Assembly: GCF_934754925.1 (NCBI RefSeq)
Contig: NZ_CAKVJA010000007.1
Coordinates: 12,296 to 76,295, forward strand
DNA from: an uncultured Clostridium sp.
GTDB taxonomy: Bacteria > Bacillota > Clostridia > Clostridiales > Clostridiaceae
DNA: 64,000 nt
Reading direction: 5' to 3'
The position numbers and the translations under genes were made by a program. The notes beneath the pieces are model-generated. The model was not told the DNA's origin, ran no database searches, and saw only the letters and a list, made by a program, of their open reading frames with translations. This document shows, piece after piece, positions 17,562 through 26,757 of this stretch (its first letter is position 1; each line of letters begins with the position of its first letter).

Positions 17562-18710
17562 ATGAATAAAAAAATAAATATATCAAAAATTACAGGCTAT
17601 GACAGCTTTAAGTGCAGTGCAGATAAATGTAAATTTACATGCTGCGAAGGTTGGGATATAAATGTAGATGATAATACTTTAAATAAGTGGAAAAATGAAG
17701 AAATTAAATTTGGTTATATTTTAAAAAATTTAAAAATAAAAGAGTCTAAAAATAAGAAAGAATATTTTATAAATAAAGATACTCATGACATATGTCCATT
17801 ATTAGATGAAAATGGTTTATGTGAAATAGTAAAGAATCATGGTGAAGAATATATATCCTTAACATGTCATACATTTCCTAGAATAAAAAATGAATTTAAA
17901 GATAGAACTGAATTTTCTTTATCGTGTGCATGTCCAGAGGTTATAGAAATTATAAGCAATATTAGCGAAAAAATAGATATGATACCTGAAGAGGAAAATA
18001 ATTATTTAGATTCATCATTAGAGTTTAAAATTAGAGAAACTTTAGTGAATATAATTAAGCAAGATGAATTTTCATTAGATTATAAATTAGTAATTAGTTT
18101 TCAAATGCTATTAACTATTTTAGAAAATATACATATTAATCAGAGAAAATTATTAGCAGAAATTAAGGAATATAAAAATAGAGAATACTTAAAAGAGCTT
18201 CAAAATATGTATAATAAAATAGATTTAAATATATATGAGTCTATAGAAGAAATTAATAATTTATTTATAGATATTGTAGAAAATTATAGAGATGTTTCTG
18301 GATTAGAAGCTATTTTAGGTGATATTTCAAATTTTGCAGAAGAAATAGACATAGAGTATCTTTGTGAACAATGGGATGAGTATAAAAAGGTATTTGAAGA
18401 GCATAACCATTTACTTGAAAATTGTATAGTATCTAAAATTTTAGCAAATTGTAATAGTAATAATATCGAAGAAATTACACTTTCTTTTGAGATAATTATA
18501 TTAGAATATTTATTAATTAGATATGCACTTTTCTTAAAATATTGTATTAGTGAAAGTCAAAGATTAGATATTCAAGATATAAAGGATTATATAGTTGTAT
18601 TTTCAAGAGTTATTGGTAATAATTCAGAAGCTGTCATGGATTTCATAAGTGAAGGCTTTGGTAGTGAAATTTTAGAAATTGGATACATATGCTTCATAAG
18701 TTTATATTAA
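17562..18710 (+). CDS. FliB-like (flagellin lysine N-methylase family) Cys-cluster protein
   Basis: 382 residues. The N-terminal 120 residues carry the cysteine cluster of FliB/YkgJ-type proteins: CSADKCKFTCCEGWDI, CPLLDENGLCEI, LTCHTFPR and LSCACPEV, likely binding a metal or Fe-S centre. The remainder is helical with no recognisable motif. FliB methylates flagellin lysines in Salmonella, but homologues are common in clostridia away from flagellar genes, and none are near here, so the substrate is unknown. I chose the ATG at 17562 (GGAG six bases upstream) over a TTG four codons earlier. A bidirectional terminator follows. Confidence 0.75.
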   Translation: MNKKINISKITGYDSFKCSADKCKFTCCEGWDINVDDNTLNKWKNEEIKFGYILKNLKIKESKNKKEYFINKDTHDICPLLDENGLCEIVKNHGEEYISLTCHTFPRIKNEFKDRTEFSLSCACPEVIEIISNISEKIDMIPEEENNYLDSSLEFKIRETLVNIIKQDEFSLDYKLVISFQMLLTILENIHINQRKLLAEIKEYKNREYLKELQNMYNKIDLNIYESIEEINNLFIDIVENYRDVSGLEAILGDISNFAEEIDIEYLCEQWDEYKKVFEEHNHLLENCIVSKILANCNSNNIEEITLSFEIIILEYLLIRYALFLKYCISESQRLDIQDIKDYIVVFSRVIGNNSEAVMDFISEGFGSEILEIGYICFISLY

Positions 18711-18755
18711 CAATTGTAATTTCATATCAGTTTTATATTTATAATAAAAAGGTAG

Positions 18756-18792
18756 AAAGCTATTAGGAAAATTAATCCCAATAGCTTTTTTT
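18756..18792. terminator. Bidirectional terminator
   Basis: AAAGCTATT (18756-18764) pairs with AATAGCTTT (18780-18788), followed by T-run. It lies between convergent genes. Confidence 0.75.
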
Positions 18793-18800
18793 GCAGTATA

Positions 18801-19163
18801 TTAATTGTAGGAATCAGTGATGTTATTAATGTTAGAACTACTATTGCCAGAAAGACCACCAATAAGGCCGGCAAGGTTACTGTTAGAAAGATTATTACTA
18901 CTAAAGTTTCCAGTACTAAAGTTGTTGTTAGTTCCAATACTATTGCACCAAGCATTATTAAATCCACTGCAACTAAATATCTTATTATAGTCTCCCCAAA
19001 AGCTACTAGGTCCAAAGCCACCACCAGCAAACAATAATAATATTGCTAGCATGTAAAACCAGGAGCCACCAAAAGGCGATAAGGTATTACCAGAGTTATT
19101 ACAGGGATTATAGCGGTTATTATTACAACAATCTGATTGTATATTACAACAATTTTTTGACAT
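18801..19163 (-). CDS. Small Cys/Asn/Gly-rich protein with one hydrophobic segment, possibly spore-associated
   Basis: 120 residues. The N-terminus is Cys/Asn-rich (SKNCCNIQSDCCNNNRYNPC). One hydrophobic glycine-rich segment follows (WFYMLAILLLFAGGGFG, about residues 35-51), then a low-complexity Asn/Ser/Gly tail. The hydrophobic Gly-rich segment recalls YjcZ-type sporulation proteins and the composition recalls spore-coat proteins, but I cannot assign a family firmly. The ATG at 19163 is nine bases after AGGAG; an ATG nine bases earlier abuts the SD. A Leu/Val-rich frame overlapping it lacks an SD and is a shadow. Confidence 0.6.
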   Translation of the reverse strand: MSKNCCNIQSDCCNNNRYNPCNNSGNTLSPFGGSWFYMLAILLLFAGGGFGPSSFWGDYNKIFSCSGFNNAWCNSIGTNNNFSTGNFSSNNLSNSNLAGLIGGLSGNSSSNINNITDSYN

Positions 19164-19223
19164 GTATCTCATCTCCTATCATTAGATTTCATACTATATA
19201 GTATTTAAAAAAGATGAGTTTGT

Positions 19224-19913
19224 TTAAAGTTTCTTTTCATAAATATATATCCAAAAAGCTTGTAGAAATAATATAAAACTACAAACCCATACAGATTTAA
19301 TACCTAAAGCAAGAGATATTAAAGTACCAGGAATAGCACCAACTGCAAAAGAAAAAGTAAGTATTGTAAAAGTAATTAATTTTTTAAAAGAGTCATTGCT
19401 TTCTTTATCTAATGCACCGAATAAGAATAATCCAACAGTTCTAATATTACCAGTACATATAGTTGTATTAAAAGGAACACCAAGACAATTTCTAAATAAA
19501 CATAATTGATATCCCATTAAAAAAGAAACTAAATTAGTAACAATAATATCAGGAAAAGAACTAGGAATTAGCCCTATTAAAAATAATGCAATTCCTTCTA
19601 AAACAAGAGCAAACTTTCTCCAATCTCCTTTAAAATTAAAGTTTATAAGTATAGTTTCAATTAATTTACTAAAAGCAGCACCTAATATACAGGTTACAAT
19701 TGGAATGAAGTAGTGTAGTGCCTCTAACCATTCTCCAAGAGCAATATTAATTCCTAATTTAGACATATTAGCAGTATGCATATTAGCTAATATATTATTT
19801 CTTGTAATATAAGTATATCCATTCATATATCCACCAACAAAAGTTATTATCATTATAAATAAAGGCTTTTCAAATGGTGGTATCTTTTGTATTTTGTTAT
19901 TGTTATTTTTCAT
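19224..19913 (-). CDS. YoaK family (DUF1275) membrane protein
   Basis: 229-residue integral membrane protein with about six hydrophobic segments. The family region is recognisable: GGYMNGYTYITRNNILANMHTANM (positions about 24-47) corresponds to the GGxxDaxTYxxxGxxFaxxqTGN motif of YoaK proteins, and ending helices include VGAIPGTLISLALG. Function is unknown; transport has been proposed for relatives. The ATG at 19913 lies six bases after AAGGTGG, and the upstream in-frame ATG is before that site. Single gene, divergent from the Nudix gene. Confidence 0.8.
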   Translation of the reverse strand: MKNNNNKIQKIPPFEKPLFIMIITFVGGYMNGYTYITRNNILANMHTANMSKLGINIALGEWLEALHYFIPIVTCILGAAFSKLIETILINFNFKGDWRKFALVLEGIALFLIGLIPSSFPDIIVTNLVSFLMGYQLCLFRNCLGVPFNTTICTGNIRTVGLFLFGALDKESNDSFKKLITFTILTFSFAVGAIPGTLISLALGIKSVWVCSFILFLQAFWIYIYEKKL

Positions 19914-20082
19914 ATAAATCCACCTTAAAGACATAAATATTAATGAAATGACCTATATATTATGCCCTAAATTTAAAAATTATCTTTCTTTTTATTTAAT
20001 AACAAAAAGTTATAGGTATAATAGAAGTGAGAAAAAGTTAATTATATTGTTTAGGTTAATGAATAGTAGTGAGGTTATAAAT

Positions 20083-20532
20083 ATGGATTATGTTAAATAT
20101 ATACGAGAAAGAGTAGGTCATGACCCAATAAATCTAACAGGGGTAAATGTATTGATAATAAATGAAGATAATCAAATATTATTACAAAAGAGAGGAACAT
20201 TCCCTTACAAATGGGGATTAATAGGTGGAATTACGGAGTTAGGTGAGTCTCTTGAAACTACTGCAATTAGAGAAGCAAAAGAAGAAACTGGATTAAATAT
20301 AAAAGAGTTAACTCTTTTAGGAACAACTTCAGGAGAAGATTGTTTTATAGAGTTTCCTCATGGAGATAAAGCTTTTTTTATAACTATAGGATATGTATGT
20401 AAAAGTTATAGTGGTAAATTAAGTATAGATAATTTTGAAACAAAGGACTTATGTTTTTTTAGTTATGACGAATTGCCAGAAAATATACCTAGAAGTCATA
20501 AGGTATTTATAGAAAAATATTATAGTATATAA
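20083..20532 (+). CDS. Nudix hydrolase
   Basis: 149-residue hydrolase of nucleoside diphosphates linked to another moiety. The Nudix box is intact, starting GGITELGESLETTAIREAK and continuing EETGLNI, with the Mg-binding REAKEE. The N-terminal strand reads GVNVLIINEDNQILLQKR. The longer open frame upstream has no ribosome site and reads as non-protein, whereas GTGAGG lies eight bases before the ATG at 20083 and the resulting length is typical. The substrate cannot be deduced. Hydrolysis of oxidised or non-canonical nucleotides is usual for the family. Confidence 0.88.
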   Translation: MDYVKYIRERVGHDPINLTGVNVLIINEDNQILLQKRGTFPYKWGLIGGITELGESLETTAIREAKEETGLNIKELTLLGTTSGEDCFIEFPHGDKAFFITIGYVCKSYSGKLSIDNFETKDLCFFSYDELPENIPRSHKVFIEKYYSI

Positions 20533-20591
20533 GATAAATAGTTATTAGAGAGTAAATTAAAGATAACTTCTAATAGATTTTTTATATAGAT

Positions 20592-20625
20592 AAAGCTATT
20601 GATTAAAAAATCAATAGCTTTTAAT
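20592..20625. terminator. Bidirectional terminator
   Basis: Thirteen-bp perfect stem (20592-20604 with 20609-20621) with an AAAA loop, between the convergent Nudix and cdd genes. Confidence 0.85.
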
Positions 20626-20628
20626 AGT

Positions 20629-21051
20629 TTATTCTAAATTTTTACCTGTAAATGCTAATGGTAAAAGTTCATCTAATGTATACTCTAAATATTCTTCTGT
20701 ACTTTTAGCAATTATTACTTTGAAAGTTTTTAAATCACAAAACTCAGCCATTACTTGTCTGCATACAGCACAAGGTGCGCAGAAATCTCCGTCTCCAGGT
20801 TTTATGCCTGCTTTATTTCCTACAATTGCAATAGCAGTGAATTCCTTTTGACCTTCAGAAATTGCTTTGAAGAAAGCAGTTCTTTCAGCGCAATTTGTTG
20901 GTGTATATGCAGCATTTTCTATATTGCATCCTTGATAAATTTCACCACTTTTACAAAGTAGAGCAGCACCTACATTAAAATTTGAGTATGGTGTATAACA
21001 ATGTTTTTGAGCATCGAATGCTTTTTCTATCAATAATTTCTTATTAATCAT
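20629..21051 (-). CDS. cdd: Cytidine deaminase
   Basis: 140-residue homotetrameric-type cytidine deaminase that converts cytidine or deoxycytidine to the uridine form for pyrimidine salvage. The zinc site is complete: NCAERTAFF (Cys ligand and catalytic Glu) and CAPCAVCRQ (two Cys ligands). N-terminal YTPYSNFNVGAAL binds substrate. Its ATG overlaps the stop of the Crp/Fnr gene in an ATGA junction, with GGAGGT upstream, so the two are coupled. Confidence 0.95.
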   Translation of the reverse strand: MINKKLLIEKAFDAQKHCYTPYSNFNVGAALLCKSGEIYQGCNIENAAYTPTNCAERTAFFKAISEGQKEFTAIAIVGNKAGIKPGDGDFCAPCAVCRQVMAEFCDLKTFKVIIAKSTEEYLEYTLDELLPLAFTGKNLE

Positions 21052-21734
21052 TGGTTACCTCCTGAATTATTATTAAAAATACTTACTAAGTTATTATTAC
21101 TATTAGAGGAGAAATTTATATCAGCAAGTTTATTTATATCCTTTACCTTAATAGATCCCTTATTATATTCAATAATACCTTCATCTACTAACTCTTTAAT
21201 AATTCGATTAATACTTCTAATATTAGAACCTACACCTTCTACTAGTATGTCTTTATGAACGGTATTTAGATTATGTTCATTTAAAAACTTCCATAAAAAG
21301 AAGAGTACTCTATCTTTTAAATTATAAGCAACATTTGCTTTGCTATTAATAGAAGTATGATACATCTTTTCAGAAAGCTCTGTATGAATATATAAAGAAA
21401 ATTCACTATCATATTTAATCCATTCTAAAAAGGATTCTTTGGAAATTTTAATTCCTTCACAAGGTTCAAGTGCTTCTACATAATTTAATATAGGTTTATT
21501 AGCGAATACTTCTAACTCCCCAAATAAATCATTTTCACAATAAGTCCTTTCTAGATATTTAATTCCAGTTGGTGTTAGTGAATAAACTTTGACTTTTCCT
21601 TTTTTTATTATATATACAAAGTTAGGATCTTCATTTTGTATAAGTATTTTATCGAAAGTATTAAATTTAACATACATAAATTTATTTTTTATATAATTAG
21701 GACAAGTGTCTAAAAAATAAGGTAAGTTGTTCAT
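21048..21734 (-). CDS. Crp/Fnr family transcriptional regulator
   Basis: 228 residues. An N-terminal cyclic-nucleotide-binding-like beta barrel (residues about 20-115, with PNFVYIIKKGKVKVYSL and ENDLFGELEVF) is followed by a dimerisation helix and a C-terminal winged helix (VEGVGSNIRSINRIIKELVDEGII). No Cys cluster of the FNR type is present, so an Fe-S sensor is unlikely. An Asn/Ser-rich tail of about 25 residues is unusual. It is the first gene of an operon with cytidine deaminase, which it may control. Confidence 0.85.
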   Translation of the reverse strand: MNNLPYFLDTCPNYIKNKFMYVKFNTFDKILIQNEDPNFVYIIKKGKVKVYSLTPTGIKYLERTYCENDLFGELEVFANKPILNYVEALEPCEGIKISKESFLEWIKYDSEFSLYIHTELSEKMYHTSINSKANVAYNLKDRVLFFLWKFLNEHNLNTVHKDILVEGVGSNIRSINRIIKELVDEGIIEYNKGSIKVKDINKLADINFSSNSNNNLVSIFNNNSGGNQ

Positions 21735-21764
21735 TGCAAGTCTCCTTATTAGTTAAGTAAAGTA

Positions 21765-21823
21765 ATTATATCATATTAAATTTTTTTAGAAAGTGGTAAT
21801 AGAAAAATTAAGGACAAATGTCC
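21765..21823 (-). promoter_or_regulatory. Promoter and GGACA palindrome of the Crp/Fnr-cdd operon
   Basis: On the reverse strand a -10 TATAAT (21770-21765) has a poor -35. Upstream lies the palindrome GGACA-AA-TGTCC (21812-21823), centred near -60 from the expected start. That is a usual place for a Crp/Fnr activator site and fits a promoter that needs an activator. Confidence 0.4.
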
Positions 21824-21935
21824 AAAATTTTAGAAAGATAATCTAAAGAAACAAATTATTAAAATTAATATAAAATAGTTAAATGATGGTATAATTATAA
21901 ATATATAAATTAATTTTATAAAAGGTGATGAGATT

Positions 21936-23456
21936 TTGAAAATAGGAAACTCAGATTTAATAAGAAATATAGATAATTACTGTATAAATAATTTAAAAGT
22001 TCCTTCAATTATTCTTATGGAAAATGCTGCATTAAAGGTTAATAAAAATATAGATTTTGAAAAATTTAAATCATTTACTATAGTATGTGGAACTGGAAAT
22101 AATGGAGGTGATGGCTTAGCTGTTGCACGTCATATTTTTAGTATGAATATGAAAGTAGATATATTTATAATAGGTAATCATTCAATGAGTAAAGACTGTA
22201 AAACAAACTATAATATTTTAAAAAATATGGGGATTAATATAAAGCATATTATTAAAAGTGAAGATATTATAAATTTAAGGGAAGCACTAAGTGAAAATAG
22301 CATGACTATTGATGCAATTTTTGGAATAGGTTTAAGCAGAAAAATAGAAGGAATATATGATGAAGTAATTAAAATAATAAATGAAAAAAGCACTTACACA
22401 CTTTCTATAGATATACCTTCAGGAATGAAATGCGATAGCTTTGGGATTCTAGGTAATTCTATTGAAGCAGATAAAACTGTTTCTTTTGAAGTTTATAAAA
22501 AGGGATTTTTAGATTATGAAAGTGAAAAATATACAGGTGATATAATAATTGAAAAAATAGGTATACCAGATTATGTAGTTAATAAATTTCATAATAAAGA
22601 ATACATGACAGAAATAAATGATATAAAAAGTATTATAAAAAAGAGAAATAAGTATTCACACAAAGGTGATTTTGGAAGGGTTACTATTATAGCAGGATCT
22701 GAAAAATTTACAGGTGCAGCGTATATTTCAACTATGGCAGCTGTAAGAACTGGTTCAGGGTTAGTTACTCTTTGTACAAAGAAATCTGTAGTAGATATTT
22801 TAAAGACTAAATTAATAGAAGCTATGTCAATGTCATATGAGGATAATACATTTGAAGCGGTTATATTAAATAGTGATAGTATTGCAATGGGACCTGGTAT
22901 GGGAAATGATGAATTTACATTTAAACAGGTAAGAAGTATTCTTTCTAAGGAAGGATGTCCTGTAGTTCTTGATGCAGATGCATTAAATGTATTAAAGGAT
23001 AATTTAGAATTATTAAAGAATAGTAATAGAAAGATTGTAATAACACCACATATGGGAGAAATGTCTAGGATTACAGGTATTAATATCAAAGAGTTAGTTG
23101 AAAATAGAATTGATATTGCTGTTAATTTTGCTAAAGAATATAATGTAGTAGTATTATTAAAGGGATATAATACTATAATAACTGATGGTAGAGAAGTTTA
23201 TATAAACTCAACAGGAAGTAGTAAAATGGCATCAGGAGGTATGGGAGATGCACTTACAGGAATTATTACTTCCTTTATAGGGCAAGGATATGAGGTTTTA
23301 AAGGCAACAATATTAGGAGCATATATTCATGGATATTGTGGAGATATATTATCAAAAGATATGTTTTGTGTTAATGCATCTCATATTATTGAAAAGCTCC
23401 CATATATAATTGAAGATTTAATAAATAAACATGAAAATCAACTTAAATTACAGTAG
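21936..23456 (+). CDS. Bifunctional NAD(P)H-hydrate epimerase / ADP-dependent NAD(P)H-hydrate dehydratase
   Basis: 506-residue metabolite-repair enzyme that restores NADHX and NADPHX to NADH and NADPH. The N-terminal YjeF epimerase domain (about 1-210) shows VCGTGNNGGDGLAVARHI and the Asp-containing DAIFGIGL. The C-terminal ribokinase-like dehydratase domain (about 225-500) shows HKGDFGRVTIIAGS, ITPHMGEMSRITG and SGGMGDALTGII. The start is TTG at 21936, preceded by AAAGGTGATG; the ATG inside that site runs into a stop at once. Divergent from the Crp/Fnr gene. Confidence 0.93.
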   Translation: MKIGNSDLIRNIDNYCINNLKVPSIILMENAALKVNKNIDFEKFKSFTIVCGTGNNGGDGLAVARHIFSMNMKVDIFIIGNHSMSKDCKTNYNILKNMGINIKHIIKSEDIINLREALSENSMTIDAIFGIGLSRKIEGIYDEVIKIINEKSTYTLSIDIPSGMKCDSFGILGNSIEADKTVSFEVYKKGFLDYESEKYTGDIIIEKIGIPDYVVNKFHNKEYMTEINDIKSIIKKRNKYSHKGDFGRVTIIAGSEKFTGAAYISTMAAVRTGSGLVTLCTKKSVVDILKTKLIEAMSMSYEDNTFEAVILNSDSIAMGPGMGNDEFTFKQVRSILSKEGCPVVLDADALNVLKDNLELLKNSNRKIVITPHMGEMSRITGINIKELVENRIDIAVNFAKEYNVVVLLKGYNTIITDGREVYINSTGSSKMASGGMGDALTGIITSFIGQGYEVLKATILGAYIHGYCGDILSKDMFCVNASHIIEKLPYIIEDLINKHENQLKLQ

Positions 23457-23513
23457 AGAAATGAAAATTAGAGATGATATTGAGAAGTGATTATATACGT
23501 ATATAATAAAAAT

Positions 23514-23548
23514 AAGCTGTATTCTACCAAATATGTGGGATACAGCTT
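23514..23548 (-). terminator. Terminator of the L,D-transpeptidase gene
   Basis: AAGCTGTAT (23514-23522) pairs with ATACAGCTT (23540-23548). The T-rich tract follows only on the reverse strand. Confidence 0.7.
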
Positions 23549-23601
23549 AAATTATAAATATATAGTTTTATTATTGATTCTCAACTTTTATAATCAATTC
23601 T

Positions 23602-24114
23602 TTAACTTATAAAAACGGTAGTTCCATATGGAATATTATCATAAATCCATTTAGCATTTACTTTAGCAAGTCTAACACAGCCATTACTAATTTTATATCC
23701 AAGACGTCCGTCTCTAACTGTATTATCTAAGTTATAAATAATTGAATGGAAAAGATAATTTCCTTTAAATTGTGTATAGTAATAACAAATATACCCATGA
23801 TTTTCGCCAAATGAAAATCCTTTAGCACCAACTTTAAATGTTCCTAATGGTGTAGGGGTGGATGGTTTTCCAATAGAGCAAATATAATTCTTCACTAGCT
23901 TCCAGTTATTTTTAGAGCCTGAAAAAATATTCACATGAAAATTATTAGTATCTACCCAAATAAGATATTTGGTAGTGCTAGATAAATTATTGTTATTTAC
24001 AAATTTTGTAGAGGTATCATTGTAATTTGATGGAACTCTAAATTTATTAGATATTACAGATTTTGAAAAAATAATATTATGATATATATTTTTTAGGATA
24101 TTATTAAATTGCAT
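23602..24114 (-). CDS. L,D-transpeptidase (YkuD domain)
   Basis: 170 residues. The YkuD/ErfK domain fills the C-terminal 120 residues. It opens with KYLIWVDTNNFHVNIFSG, followed by GKPSTPTPLGTFKV, the His motif FHSIIYN and the catalytic SNGCVRL. It cross-links peptidoglycan stems through 3-3 bonds or attaches proteins to them. No clear signal peptide is visible after the chosen ATG at 24114. That start has a modest AAGAAGAGAG site. A TTG 23 codons upstream would add a hydrophobic stretch (LFHKIIYLII) that might be an anchor, so the N-terminus is uncertain. Confidence 0.8.
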   Translation of the reverse strand: MQFNNILKNIYHNIIFSKSVISNKFRVPSNYNDTSTKFVNNNNLSSTTKYLIWVDTNNFHVNIFSGSKNNWKLVKNYICSIGKPSTPTPLGTFKVGAKGFSFGENHGYICYYYTQFKGNYLFHSIIYNLDNTVRDGRLGYKISNGCVRLAKVNAKWIYDNIPYGTTVFIS

Positions 24115-24288
24115 AAATATTCTCTCTTCTTGTATTATTAAATATATTATTTTATGAAATAATATATTTAAGTGTTCAGTCAATAAAATTAAGAATACAA
24201 ATATTCTTAAAATTTATTTATATTACAAATAATAAATTAAATTATAAAAGTATACAGTTTTTATTAAACTTCTGGAGGTGAATATTTT

Positions 24289-24990
24289 ATGATAAGTGAG
24301 CTTATTAATAGTGAAACATTTAAAGTATCAATAGTTATTATATTTAAGATAATTGTATGTGTAATTCTTGTAGGAGCAATAGGATATAATAGAGAGAAAA
24401 AAGGCATGGTAGTAGGAATAAGAACTCATGTTATGGTTGGACTTGTTGGCTTATTAATTCAAATAACATCTTTAGAATATTATCGTATTAATGGTGGGGA
24501 TAATGATGTGTTCAGATTGGCTGGACAATATATTTCAGGTATAGGTTTTTTAGGTGCAGGAACAATATTAAAAGATAAAAGAAGCGTAAAGGGGTTAACT
24601 ACAGCAGCATCTATATGTTTAGTAGCTATAATAGGTCTAGCGGTAGGATCAGGTATATATCTTGCTTCAATACTTGTTACTCTTGTTGCATATGCATTTT
24701 TAAATGATATATTTAGAATAAAAAATTTAATTACTATATCTAGAAATTCACATGCCCATATAGAAGTTAGAATAAGTGAGAATATATCAGTAACAGTTGA
24801 GGCTATAAAGGACATGATAAGAAATGTTGGGGGAGATATAGTATCTATTGAAATGCAAAAGAGATCTAAGGGTGAAGGTGTTAGACTTAGATTTAAAATA
24901 AATCTTGATGATGAACTTGATATTAGCGATATATTAACAGATATAATGTGTATAAATGAAGTTGAAAAGGTAGATTTAATAGAGCATTAA
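24289..24990 (+). CDS. MgtC/SapB family membrane protein
   Basis: 233 residues. The N-terminal about 150 residues contain four to five membrane helices with the family motif VGAIGYNREKKGMVVGIRTH, then GIGFLGAGTILKD and VKGLTTAASICLVAIIGLAVG. The C-terminal about 80 residues form a soluble ACT-like domain, as in larger MgtC/YhiD members. MgtC proteins are tied to Mg2+ limitation and, in pathogens, to inhibition of the F-type ATPase. I see no Mg-sensing leader in the roughly 100 bp upstream. GGAGGTGAA precedes the ATG. Confidence 0.88.
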   Translation: MISELINSETFKVSIVIIFKIIVCVILVGAIGYNREKKGMVVGIRTHVMVGLVGLLIQITSLEYYRINGGDNDVFRLAGQYISGIGFLGAGTILKDKRSVKGLTTAASICLVAIIGLAVGSGIYLASILVTLVAYAFLNDIFRIKNLITISRNSHAHIEVRISENISVTVEAIKDMIRNVGGDIVSIEMQKRSKGEGVRLRFKINLDDELDISDILTDIMCINEVEKVDLIEH

Positions 24991-24996
24991 ACATAT

Positions 24997-25035
24997 AAAA
25001 TGGTATGTGTCAGAAAGCATGATACATACCATTTT
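24997..25035. terminator. Bidirectional terminator
   Basis: AAAATGGTATGT (24997-25008) pairs with ACATACCATTTT (25024-25035), between convergent genes. Confidence 0.85.
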
Positions 25036-25050
25036 TATTATTAAATTATA

Positions 25051-26469
25051 TTAAACTAAGCTATCAATTCCATTTACAGTAGTTTGTTCATTTTCATCAA
25101 CAGGAATAACAAGGTATTTTTTACCGTCAATTATTTGTGATTTTATTTGAGGTACTTTTTCAGGTTTTACTTTTAGTACAATATCATAGTTTTCATTTGT
25201 AGTATTAGAATTATCAATACTTTCATCTAAAGCTTCAGATGTCCCTATGTTAGTATTAAGGTCGGTATCAGAATTATCTTTTGATATAGAATCATTAATA
25301 TCTTCTGAAGTAATATTAGAAGAATCTACTTCTATAGCAGCTTCATTTTCTAATTCTGATGAAATCTTTTCGCTTTCTGAATCTGGGGAAGAGGCTTGAC
25401 TTACTCTTTCAAGTTTATTTTCAAGGATTTTTACCTGTCTTTCAAGCATTTCTTCTTTTTTCTTTTGAGCTTTTGCGGCAAGAGCCTTATTATCTATTAA
25501 TATTTCAGCTACAGGAGGGGTATCGCCAAAGTTTTCTGTATATGATTTTTCTATTTTAGTAGTAATTTCTTCAGGGACACCACTTAGAGATAGTATTTCC
25601 TGAACAACATCATTAGTTAAAACTATTGGTGTATCAGACTCTTCATAAATACTATTATGTTCTTCAATTTTATTATTTAGGCTTTCTTGAATTTCCATAA
25701 AGAAATGCTCAGATTTTTTTTCATCAGGACCAAGAGCATCTCGGATAATATCATTAAATGCTTCTTTTTGCTCTGTATGAGTTTGTTTTGAAGGACAGCC
25801 TAGAACATTTTCCATTAATTCAGGATGTGTATCTTTTGAATTTTTTGTATAGTACATAATAGAGTTAACATCTGAACCACGATTTATGAAGGCAGGAAAT
25901 ACAAATCCATTACTTGGTGCTTCAACAACCCAATCTCTTGTACGAGATTTAATAGTATTTTCTTCCTCAAAGTATCTAAGTCCCGCCTTAGATAGTTCAA
26001 CAGGGCATATAGCACAAAGAATATATTCATAAACCTCTTCAGATTCATCTAGTTTTGCATTATCTTTAGTCTTAGTAATAATATCGTAAGCATCGTGGAA
26101 TATAAGTATTAGGAAGTTACCGGTATAATCATAACTTTCTATAATTGAATTGTAGAATTCATCAAGTAAAGCATCATCTTTTAATCCACTGTTTTTTAGT
26201 TTCATAAAAGAAAGTTGTTTTTCGTTTATGTGTTCTTCGTTAAGTTCAAAATTAAGTTCTAAAATATTGTTACCAATAGTTCCAGATAAAACTTTCTTAG
26301 CAATTTCTAAGTATTTAAAATAATCATCTTCTTCTAAATTTAAAAATGTTTCCCTAAATTTTAATAAAATATTTTTTTCGCCATTAACGTAACAACCACA
26401 CATTTTTGTAAAAGTACAGTGGTCTTTTTTAAAACGTTTTTTTAGCTCTAATATATCTTTTTTTCTCAT
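25051..26469 (-). CDS. DUF4317 family protein
   Basis: 472 residues. The N-terminal region (MRKKDILELKKRFKKDHCTFTKMCGCYVN) matches what I know of DUF4317, a clostridial family of unknown function. About residues 1-270 are a conserved mixed domain. Residues about 320-345 form a charged coiled coil (AAKAQKKKEEMLERQVK). Residues 350-430 are acidic, Ser/Asn/Asp-rich low complexity. A small ending domain reads GKKYLVIPVDE. The ATG at 26469 is six bases after AAAGGA; another ATG five codons earlier lies before it. Single gene. Confidence 0.8.
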   Translation of the reverse strand: MRKKDILELKKRFKKDHCTFTKMCGCYVNGEKNILLKFRETFLNLEEDDYFKYLEIAKKVLSGTIGNNILELNFELNEEHINEKQLSFMKLKNSGLKDDALLDEFYNSIIESYDYTGNFLILIFHDAYDIITKTKDNAKLDESEEVYEYILCAICPVELSKAGLRYFEEENTIKSRTRDWVVEAPSNGFVFPAFINRGSDVNSIMYYTKNSKDTHPELMENVLGCPSKQTHTEQKEAFNDIIRDALGPDEKKSEHFFMEIQESLNNKIEEHNSIYEESDTPIVLTNDVVQEILSLSGVPEEITTKIEKSYTENFGDTPPVAEILIDNKALAAKAQKKKEEMLERQVKILENKLERVSQASSPDSESEKISSELENEAAIEVDSSNITSEDINDSISKDNSDTDLNTNIGTSEALDESIDNSNTTNENYDIVLKVKPEKVPQIKSQIIDGKKYLVIPVDENEQTTVNGIDSLV

Positions 26470-26642
26470 ATATAATCCTTTCATTACAAATTTTATTTAT
26501 TAATATATAGCAAAATATGTTACTAATTATAAGTATAATATTCTCATGAAACCTCTGCAAGAATGAAATAGATTATATTAGTAAGTTATAAATTTTTGAA
26601 TATAAGATATTATAATGGATAAAATATTATTTTAAATTTTTG

Positions 26643-26673
26643 TTGACTATAACGTTACGTTATAGATTATAGT
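26643..26673 (+). promoter_or_regulatory. MerR-type promoter/operator with 19-bp spacer
   Basis: TTGACT (26643-26648) and TATAGT (26668-26673) are 19 bp apart, the overlong spacer typical of MerR-controlled promoters. The spacer is filled by the dyad CTATAACG-TTA-CGTTATAG (26647-26665). It lies about 85 bp before the regulator remnant and is textbook autoregulatory architecture. Confidence 0.8.
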
Positions 26674-26757
26674 TATATTGTGGTAGGGAAAATTTATTAT
26701 AGCTATAATAATTCAATTGAAAATATCTACTGATCTATAAAAAGAGGTTGAATAAAA

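Noticed and set aside
18722..19030. Leu/Val-rich reverse ORF of 102 codons
   Set aside because: Out-of-frame shadow of the Cys/Asn-rich gene, without an SD; composition comes from repeated ACT/AAT codons read in another frame.
19948..20082. N-terminal extension of the Nudix hydrolase
   Set aside because: The frame is open, but there is no SD, and the peptide has no resemblance to Nudix N-termini; the ATG at 20083 gives normal family length.
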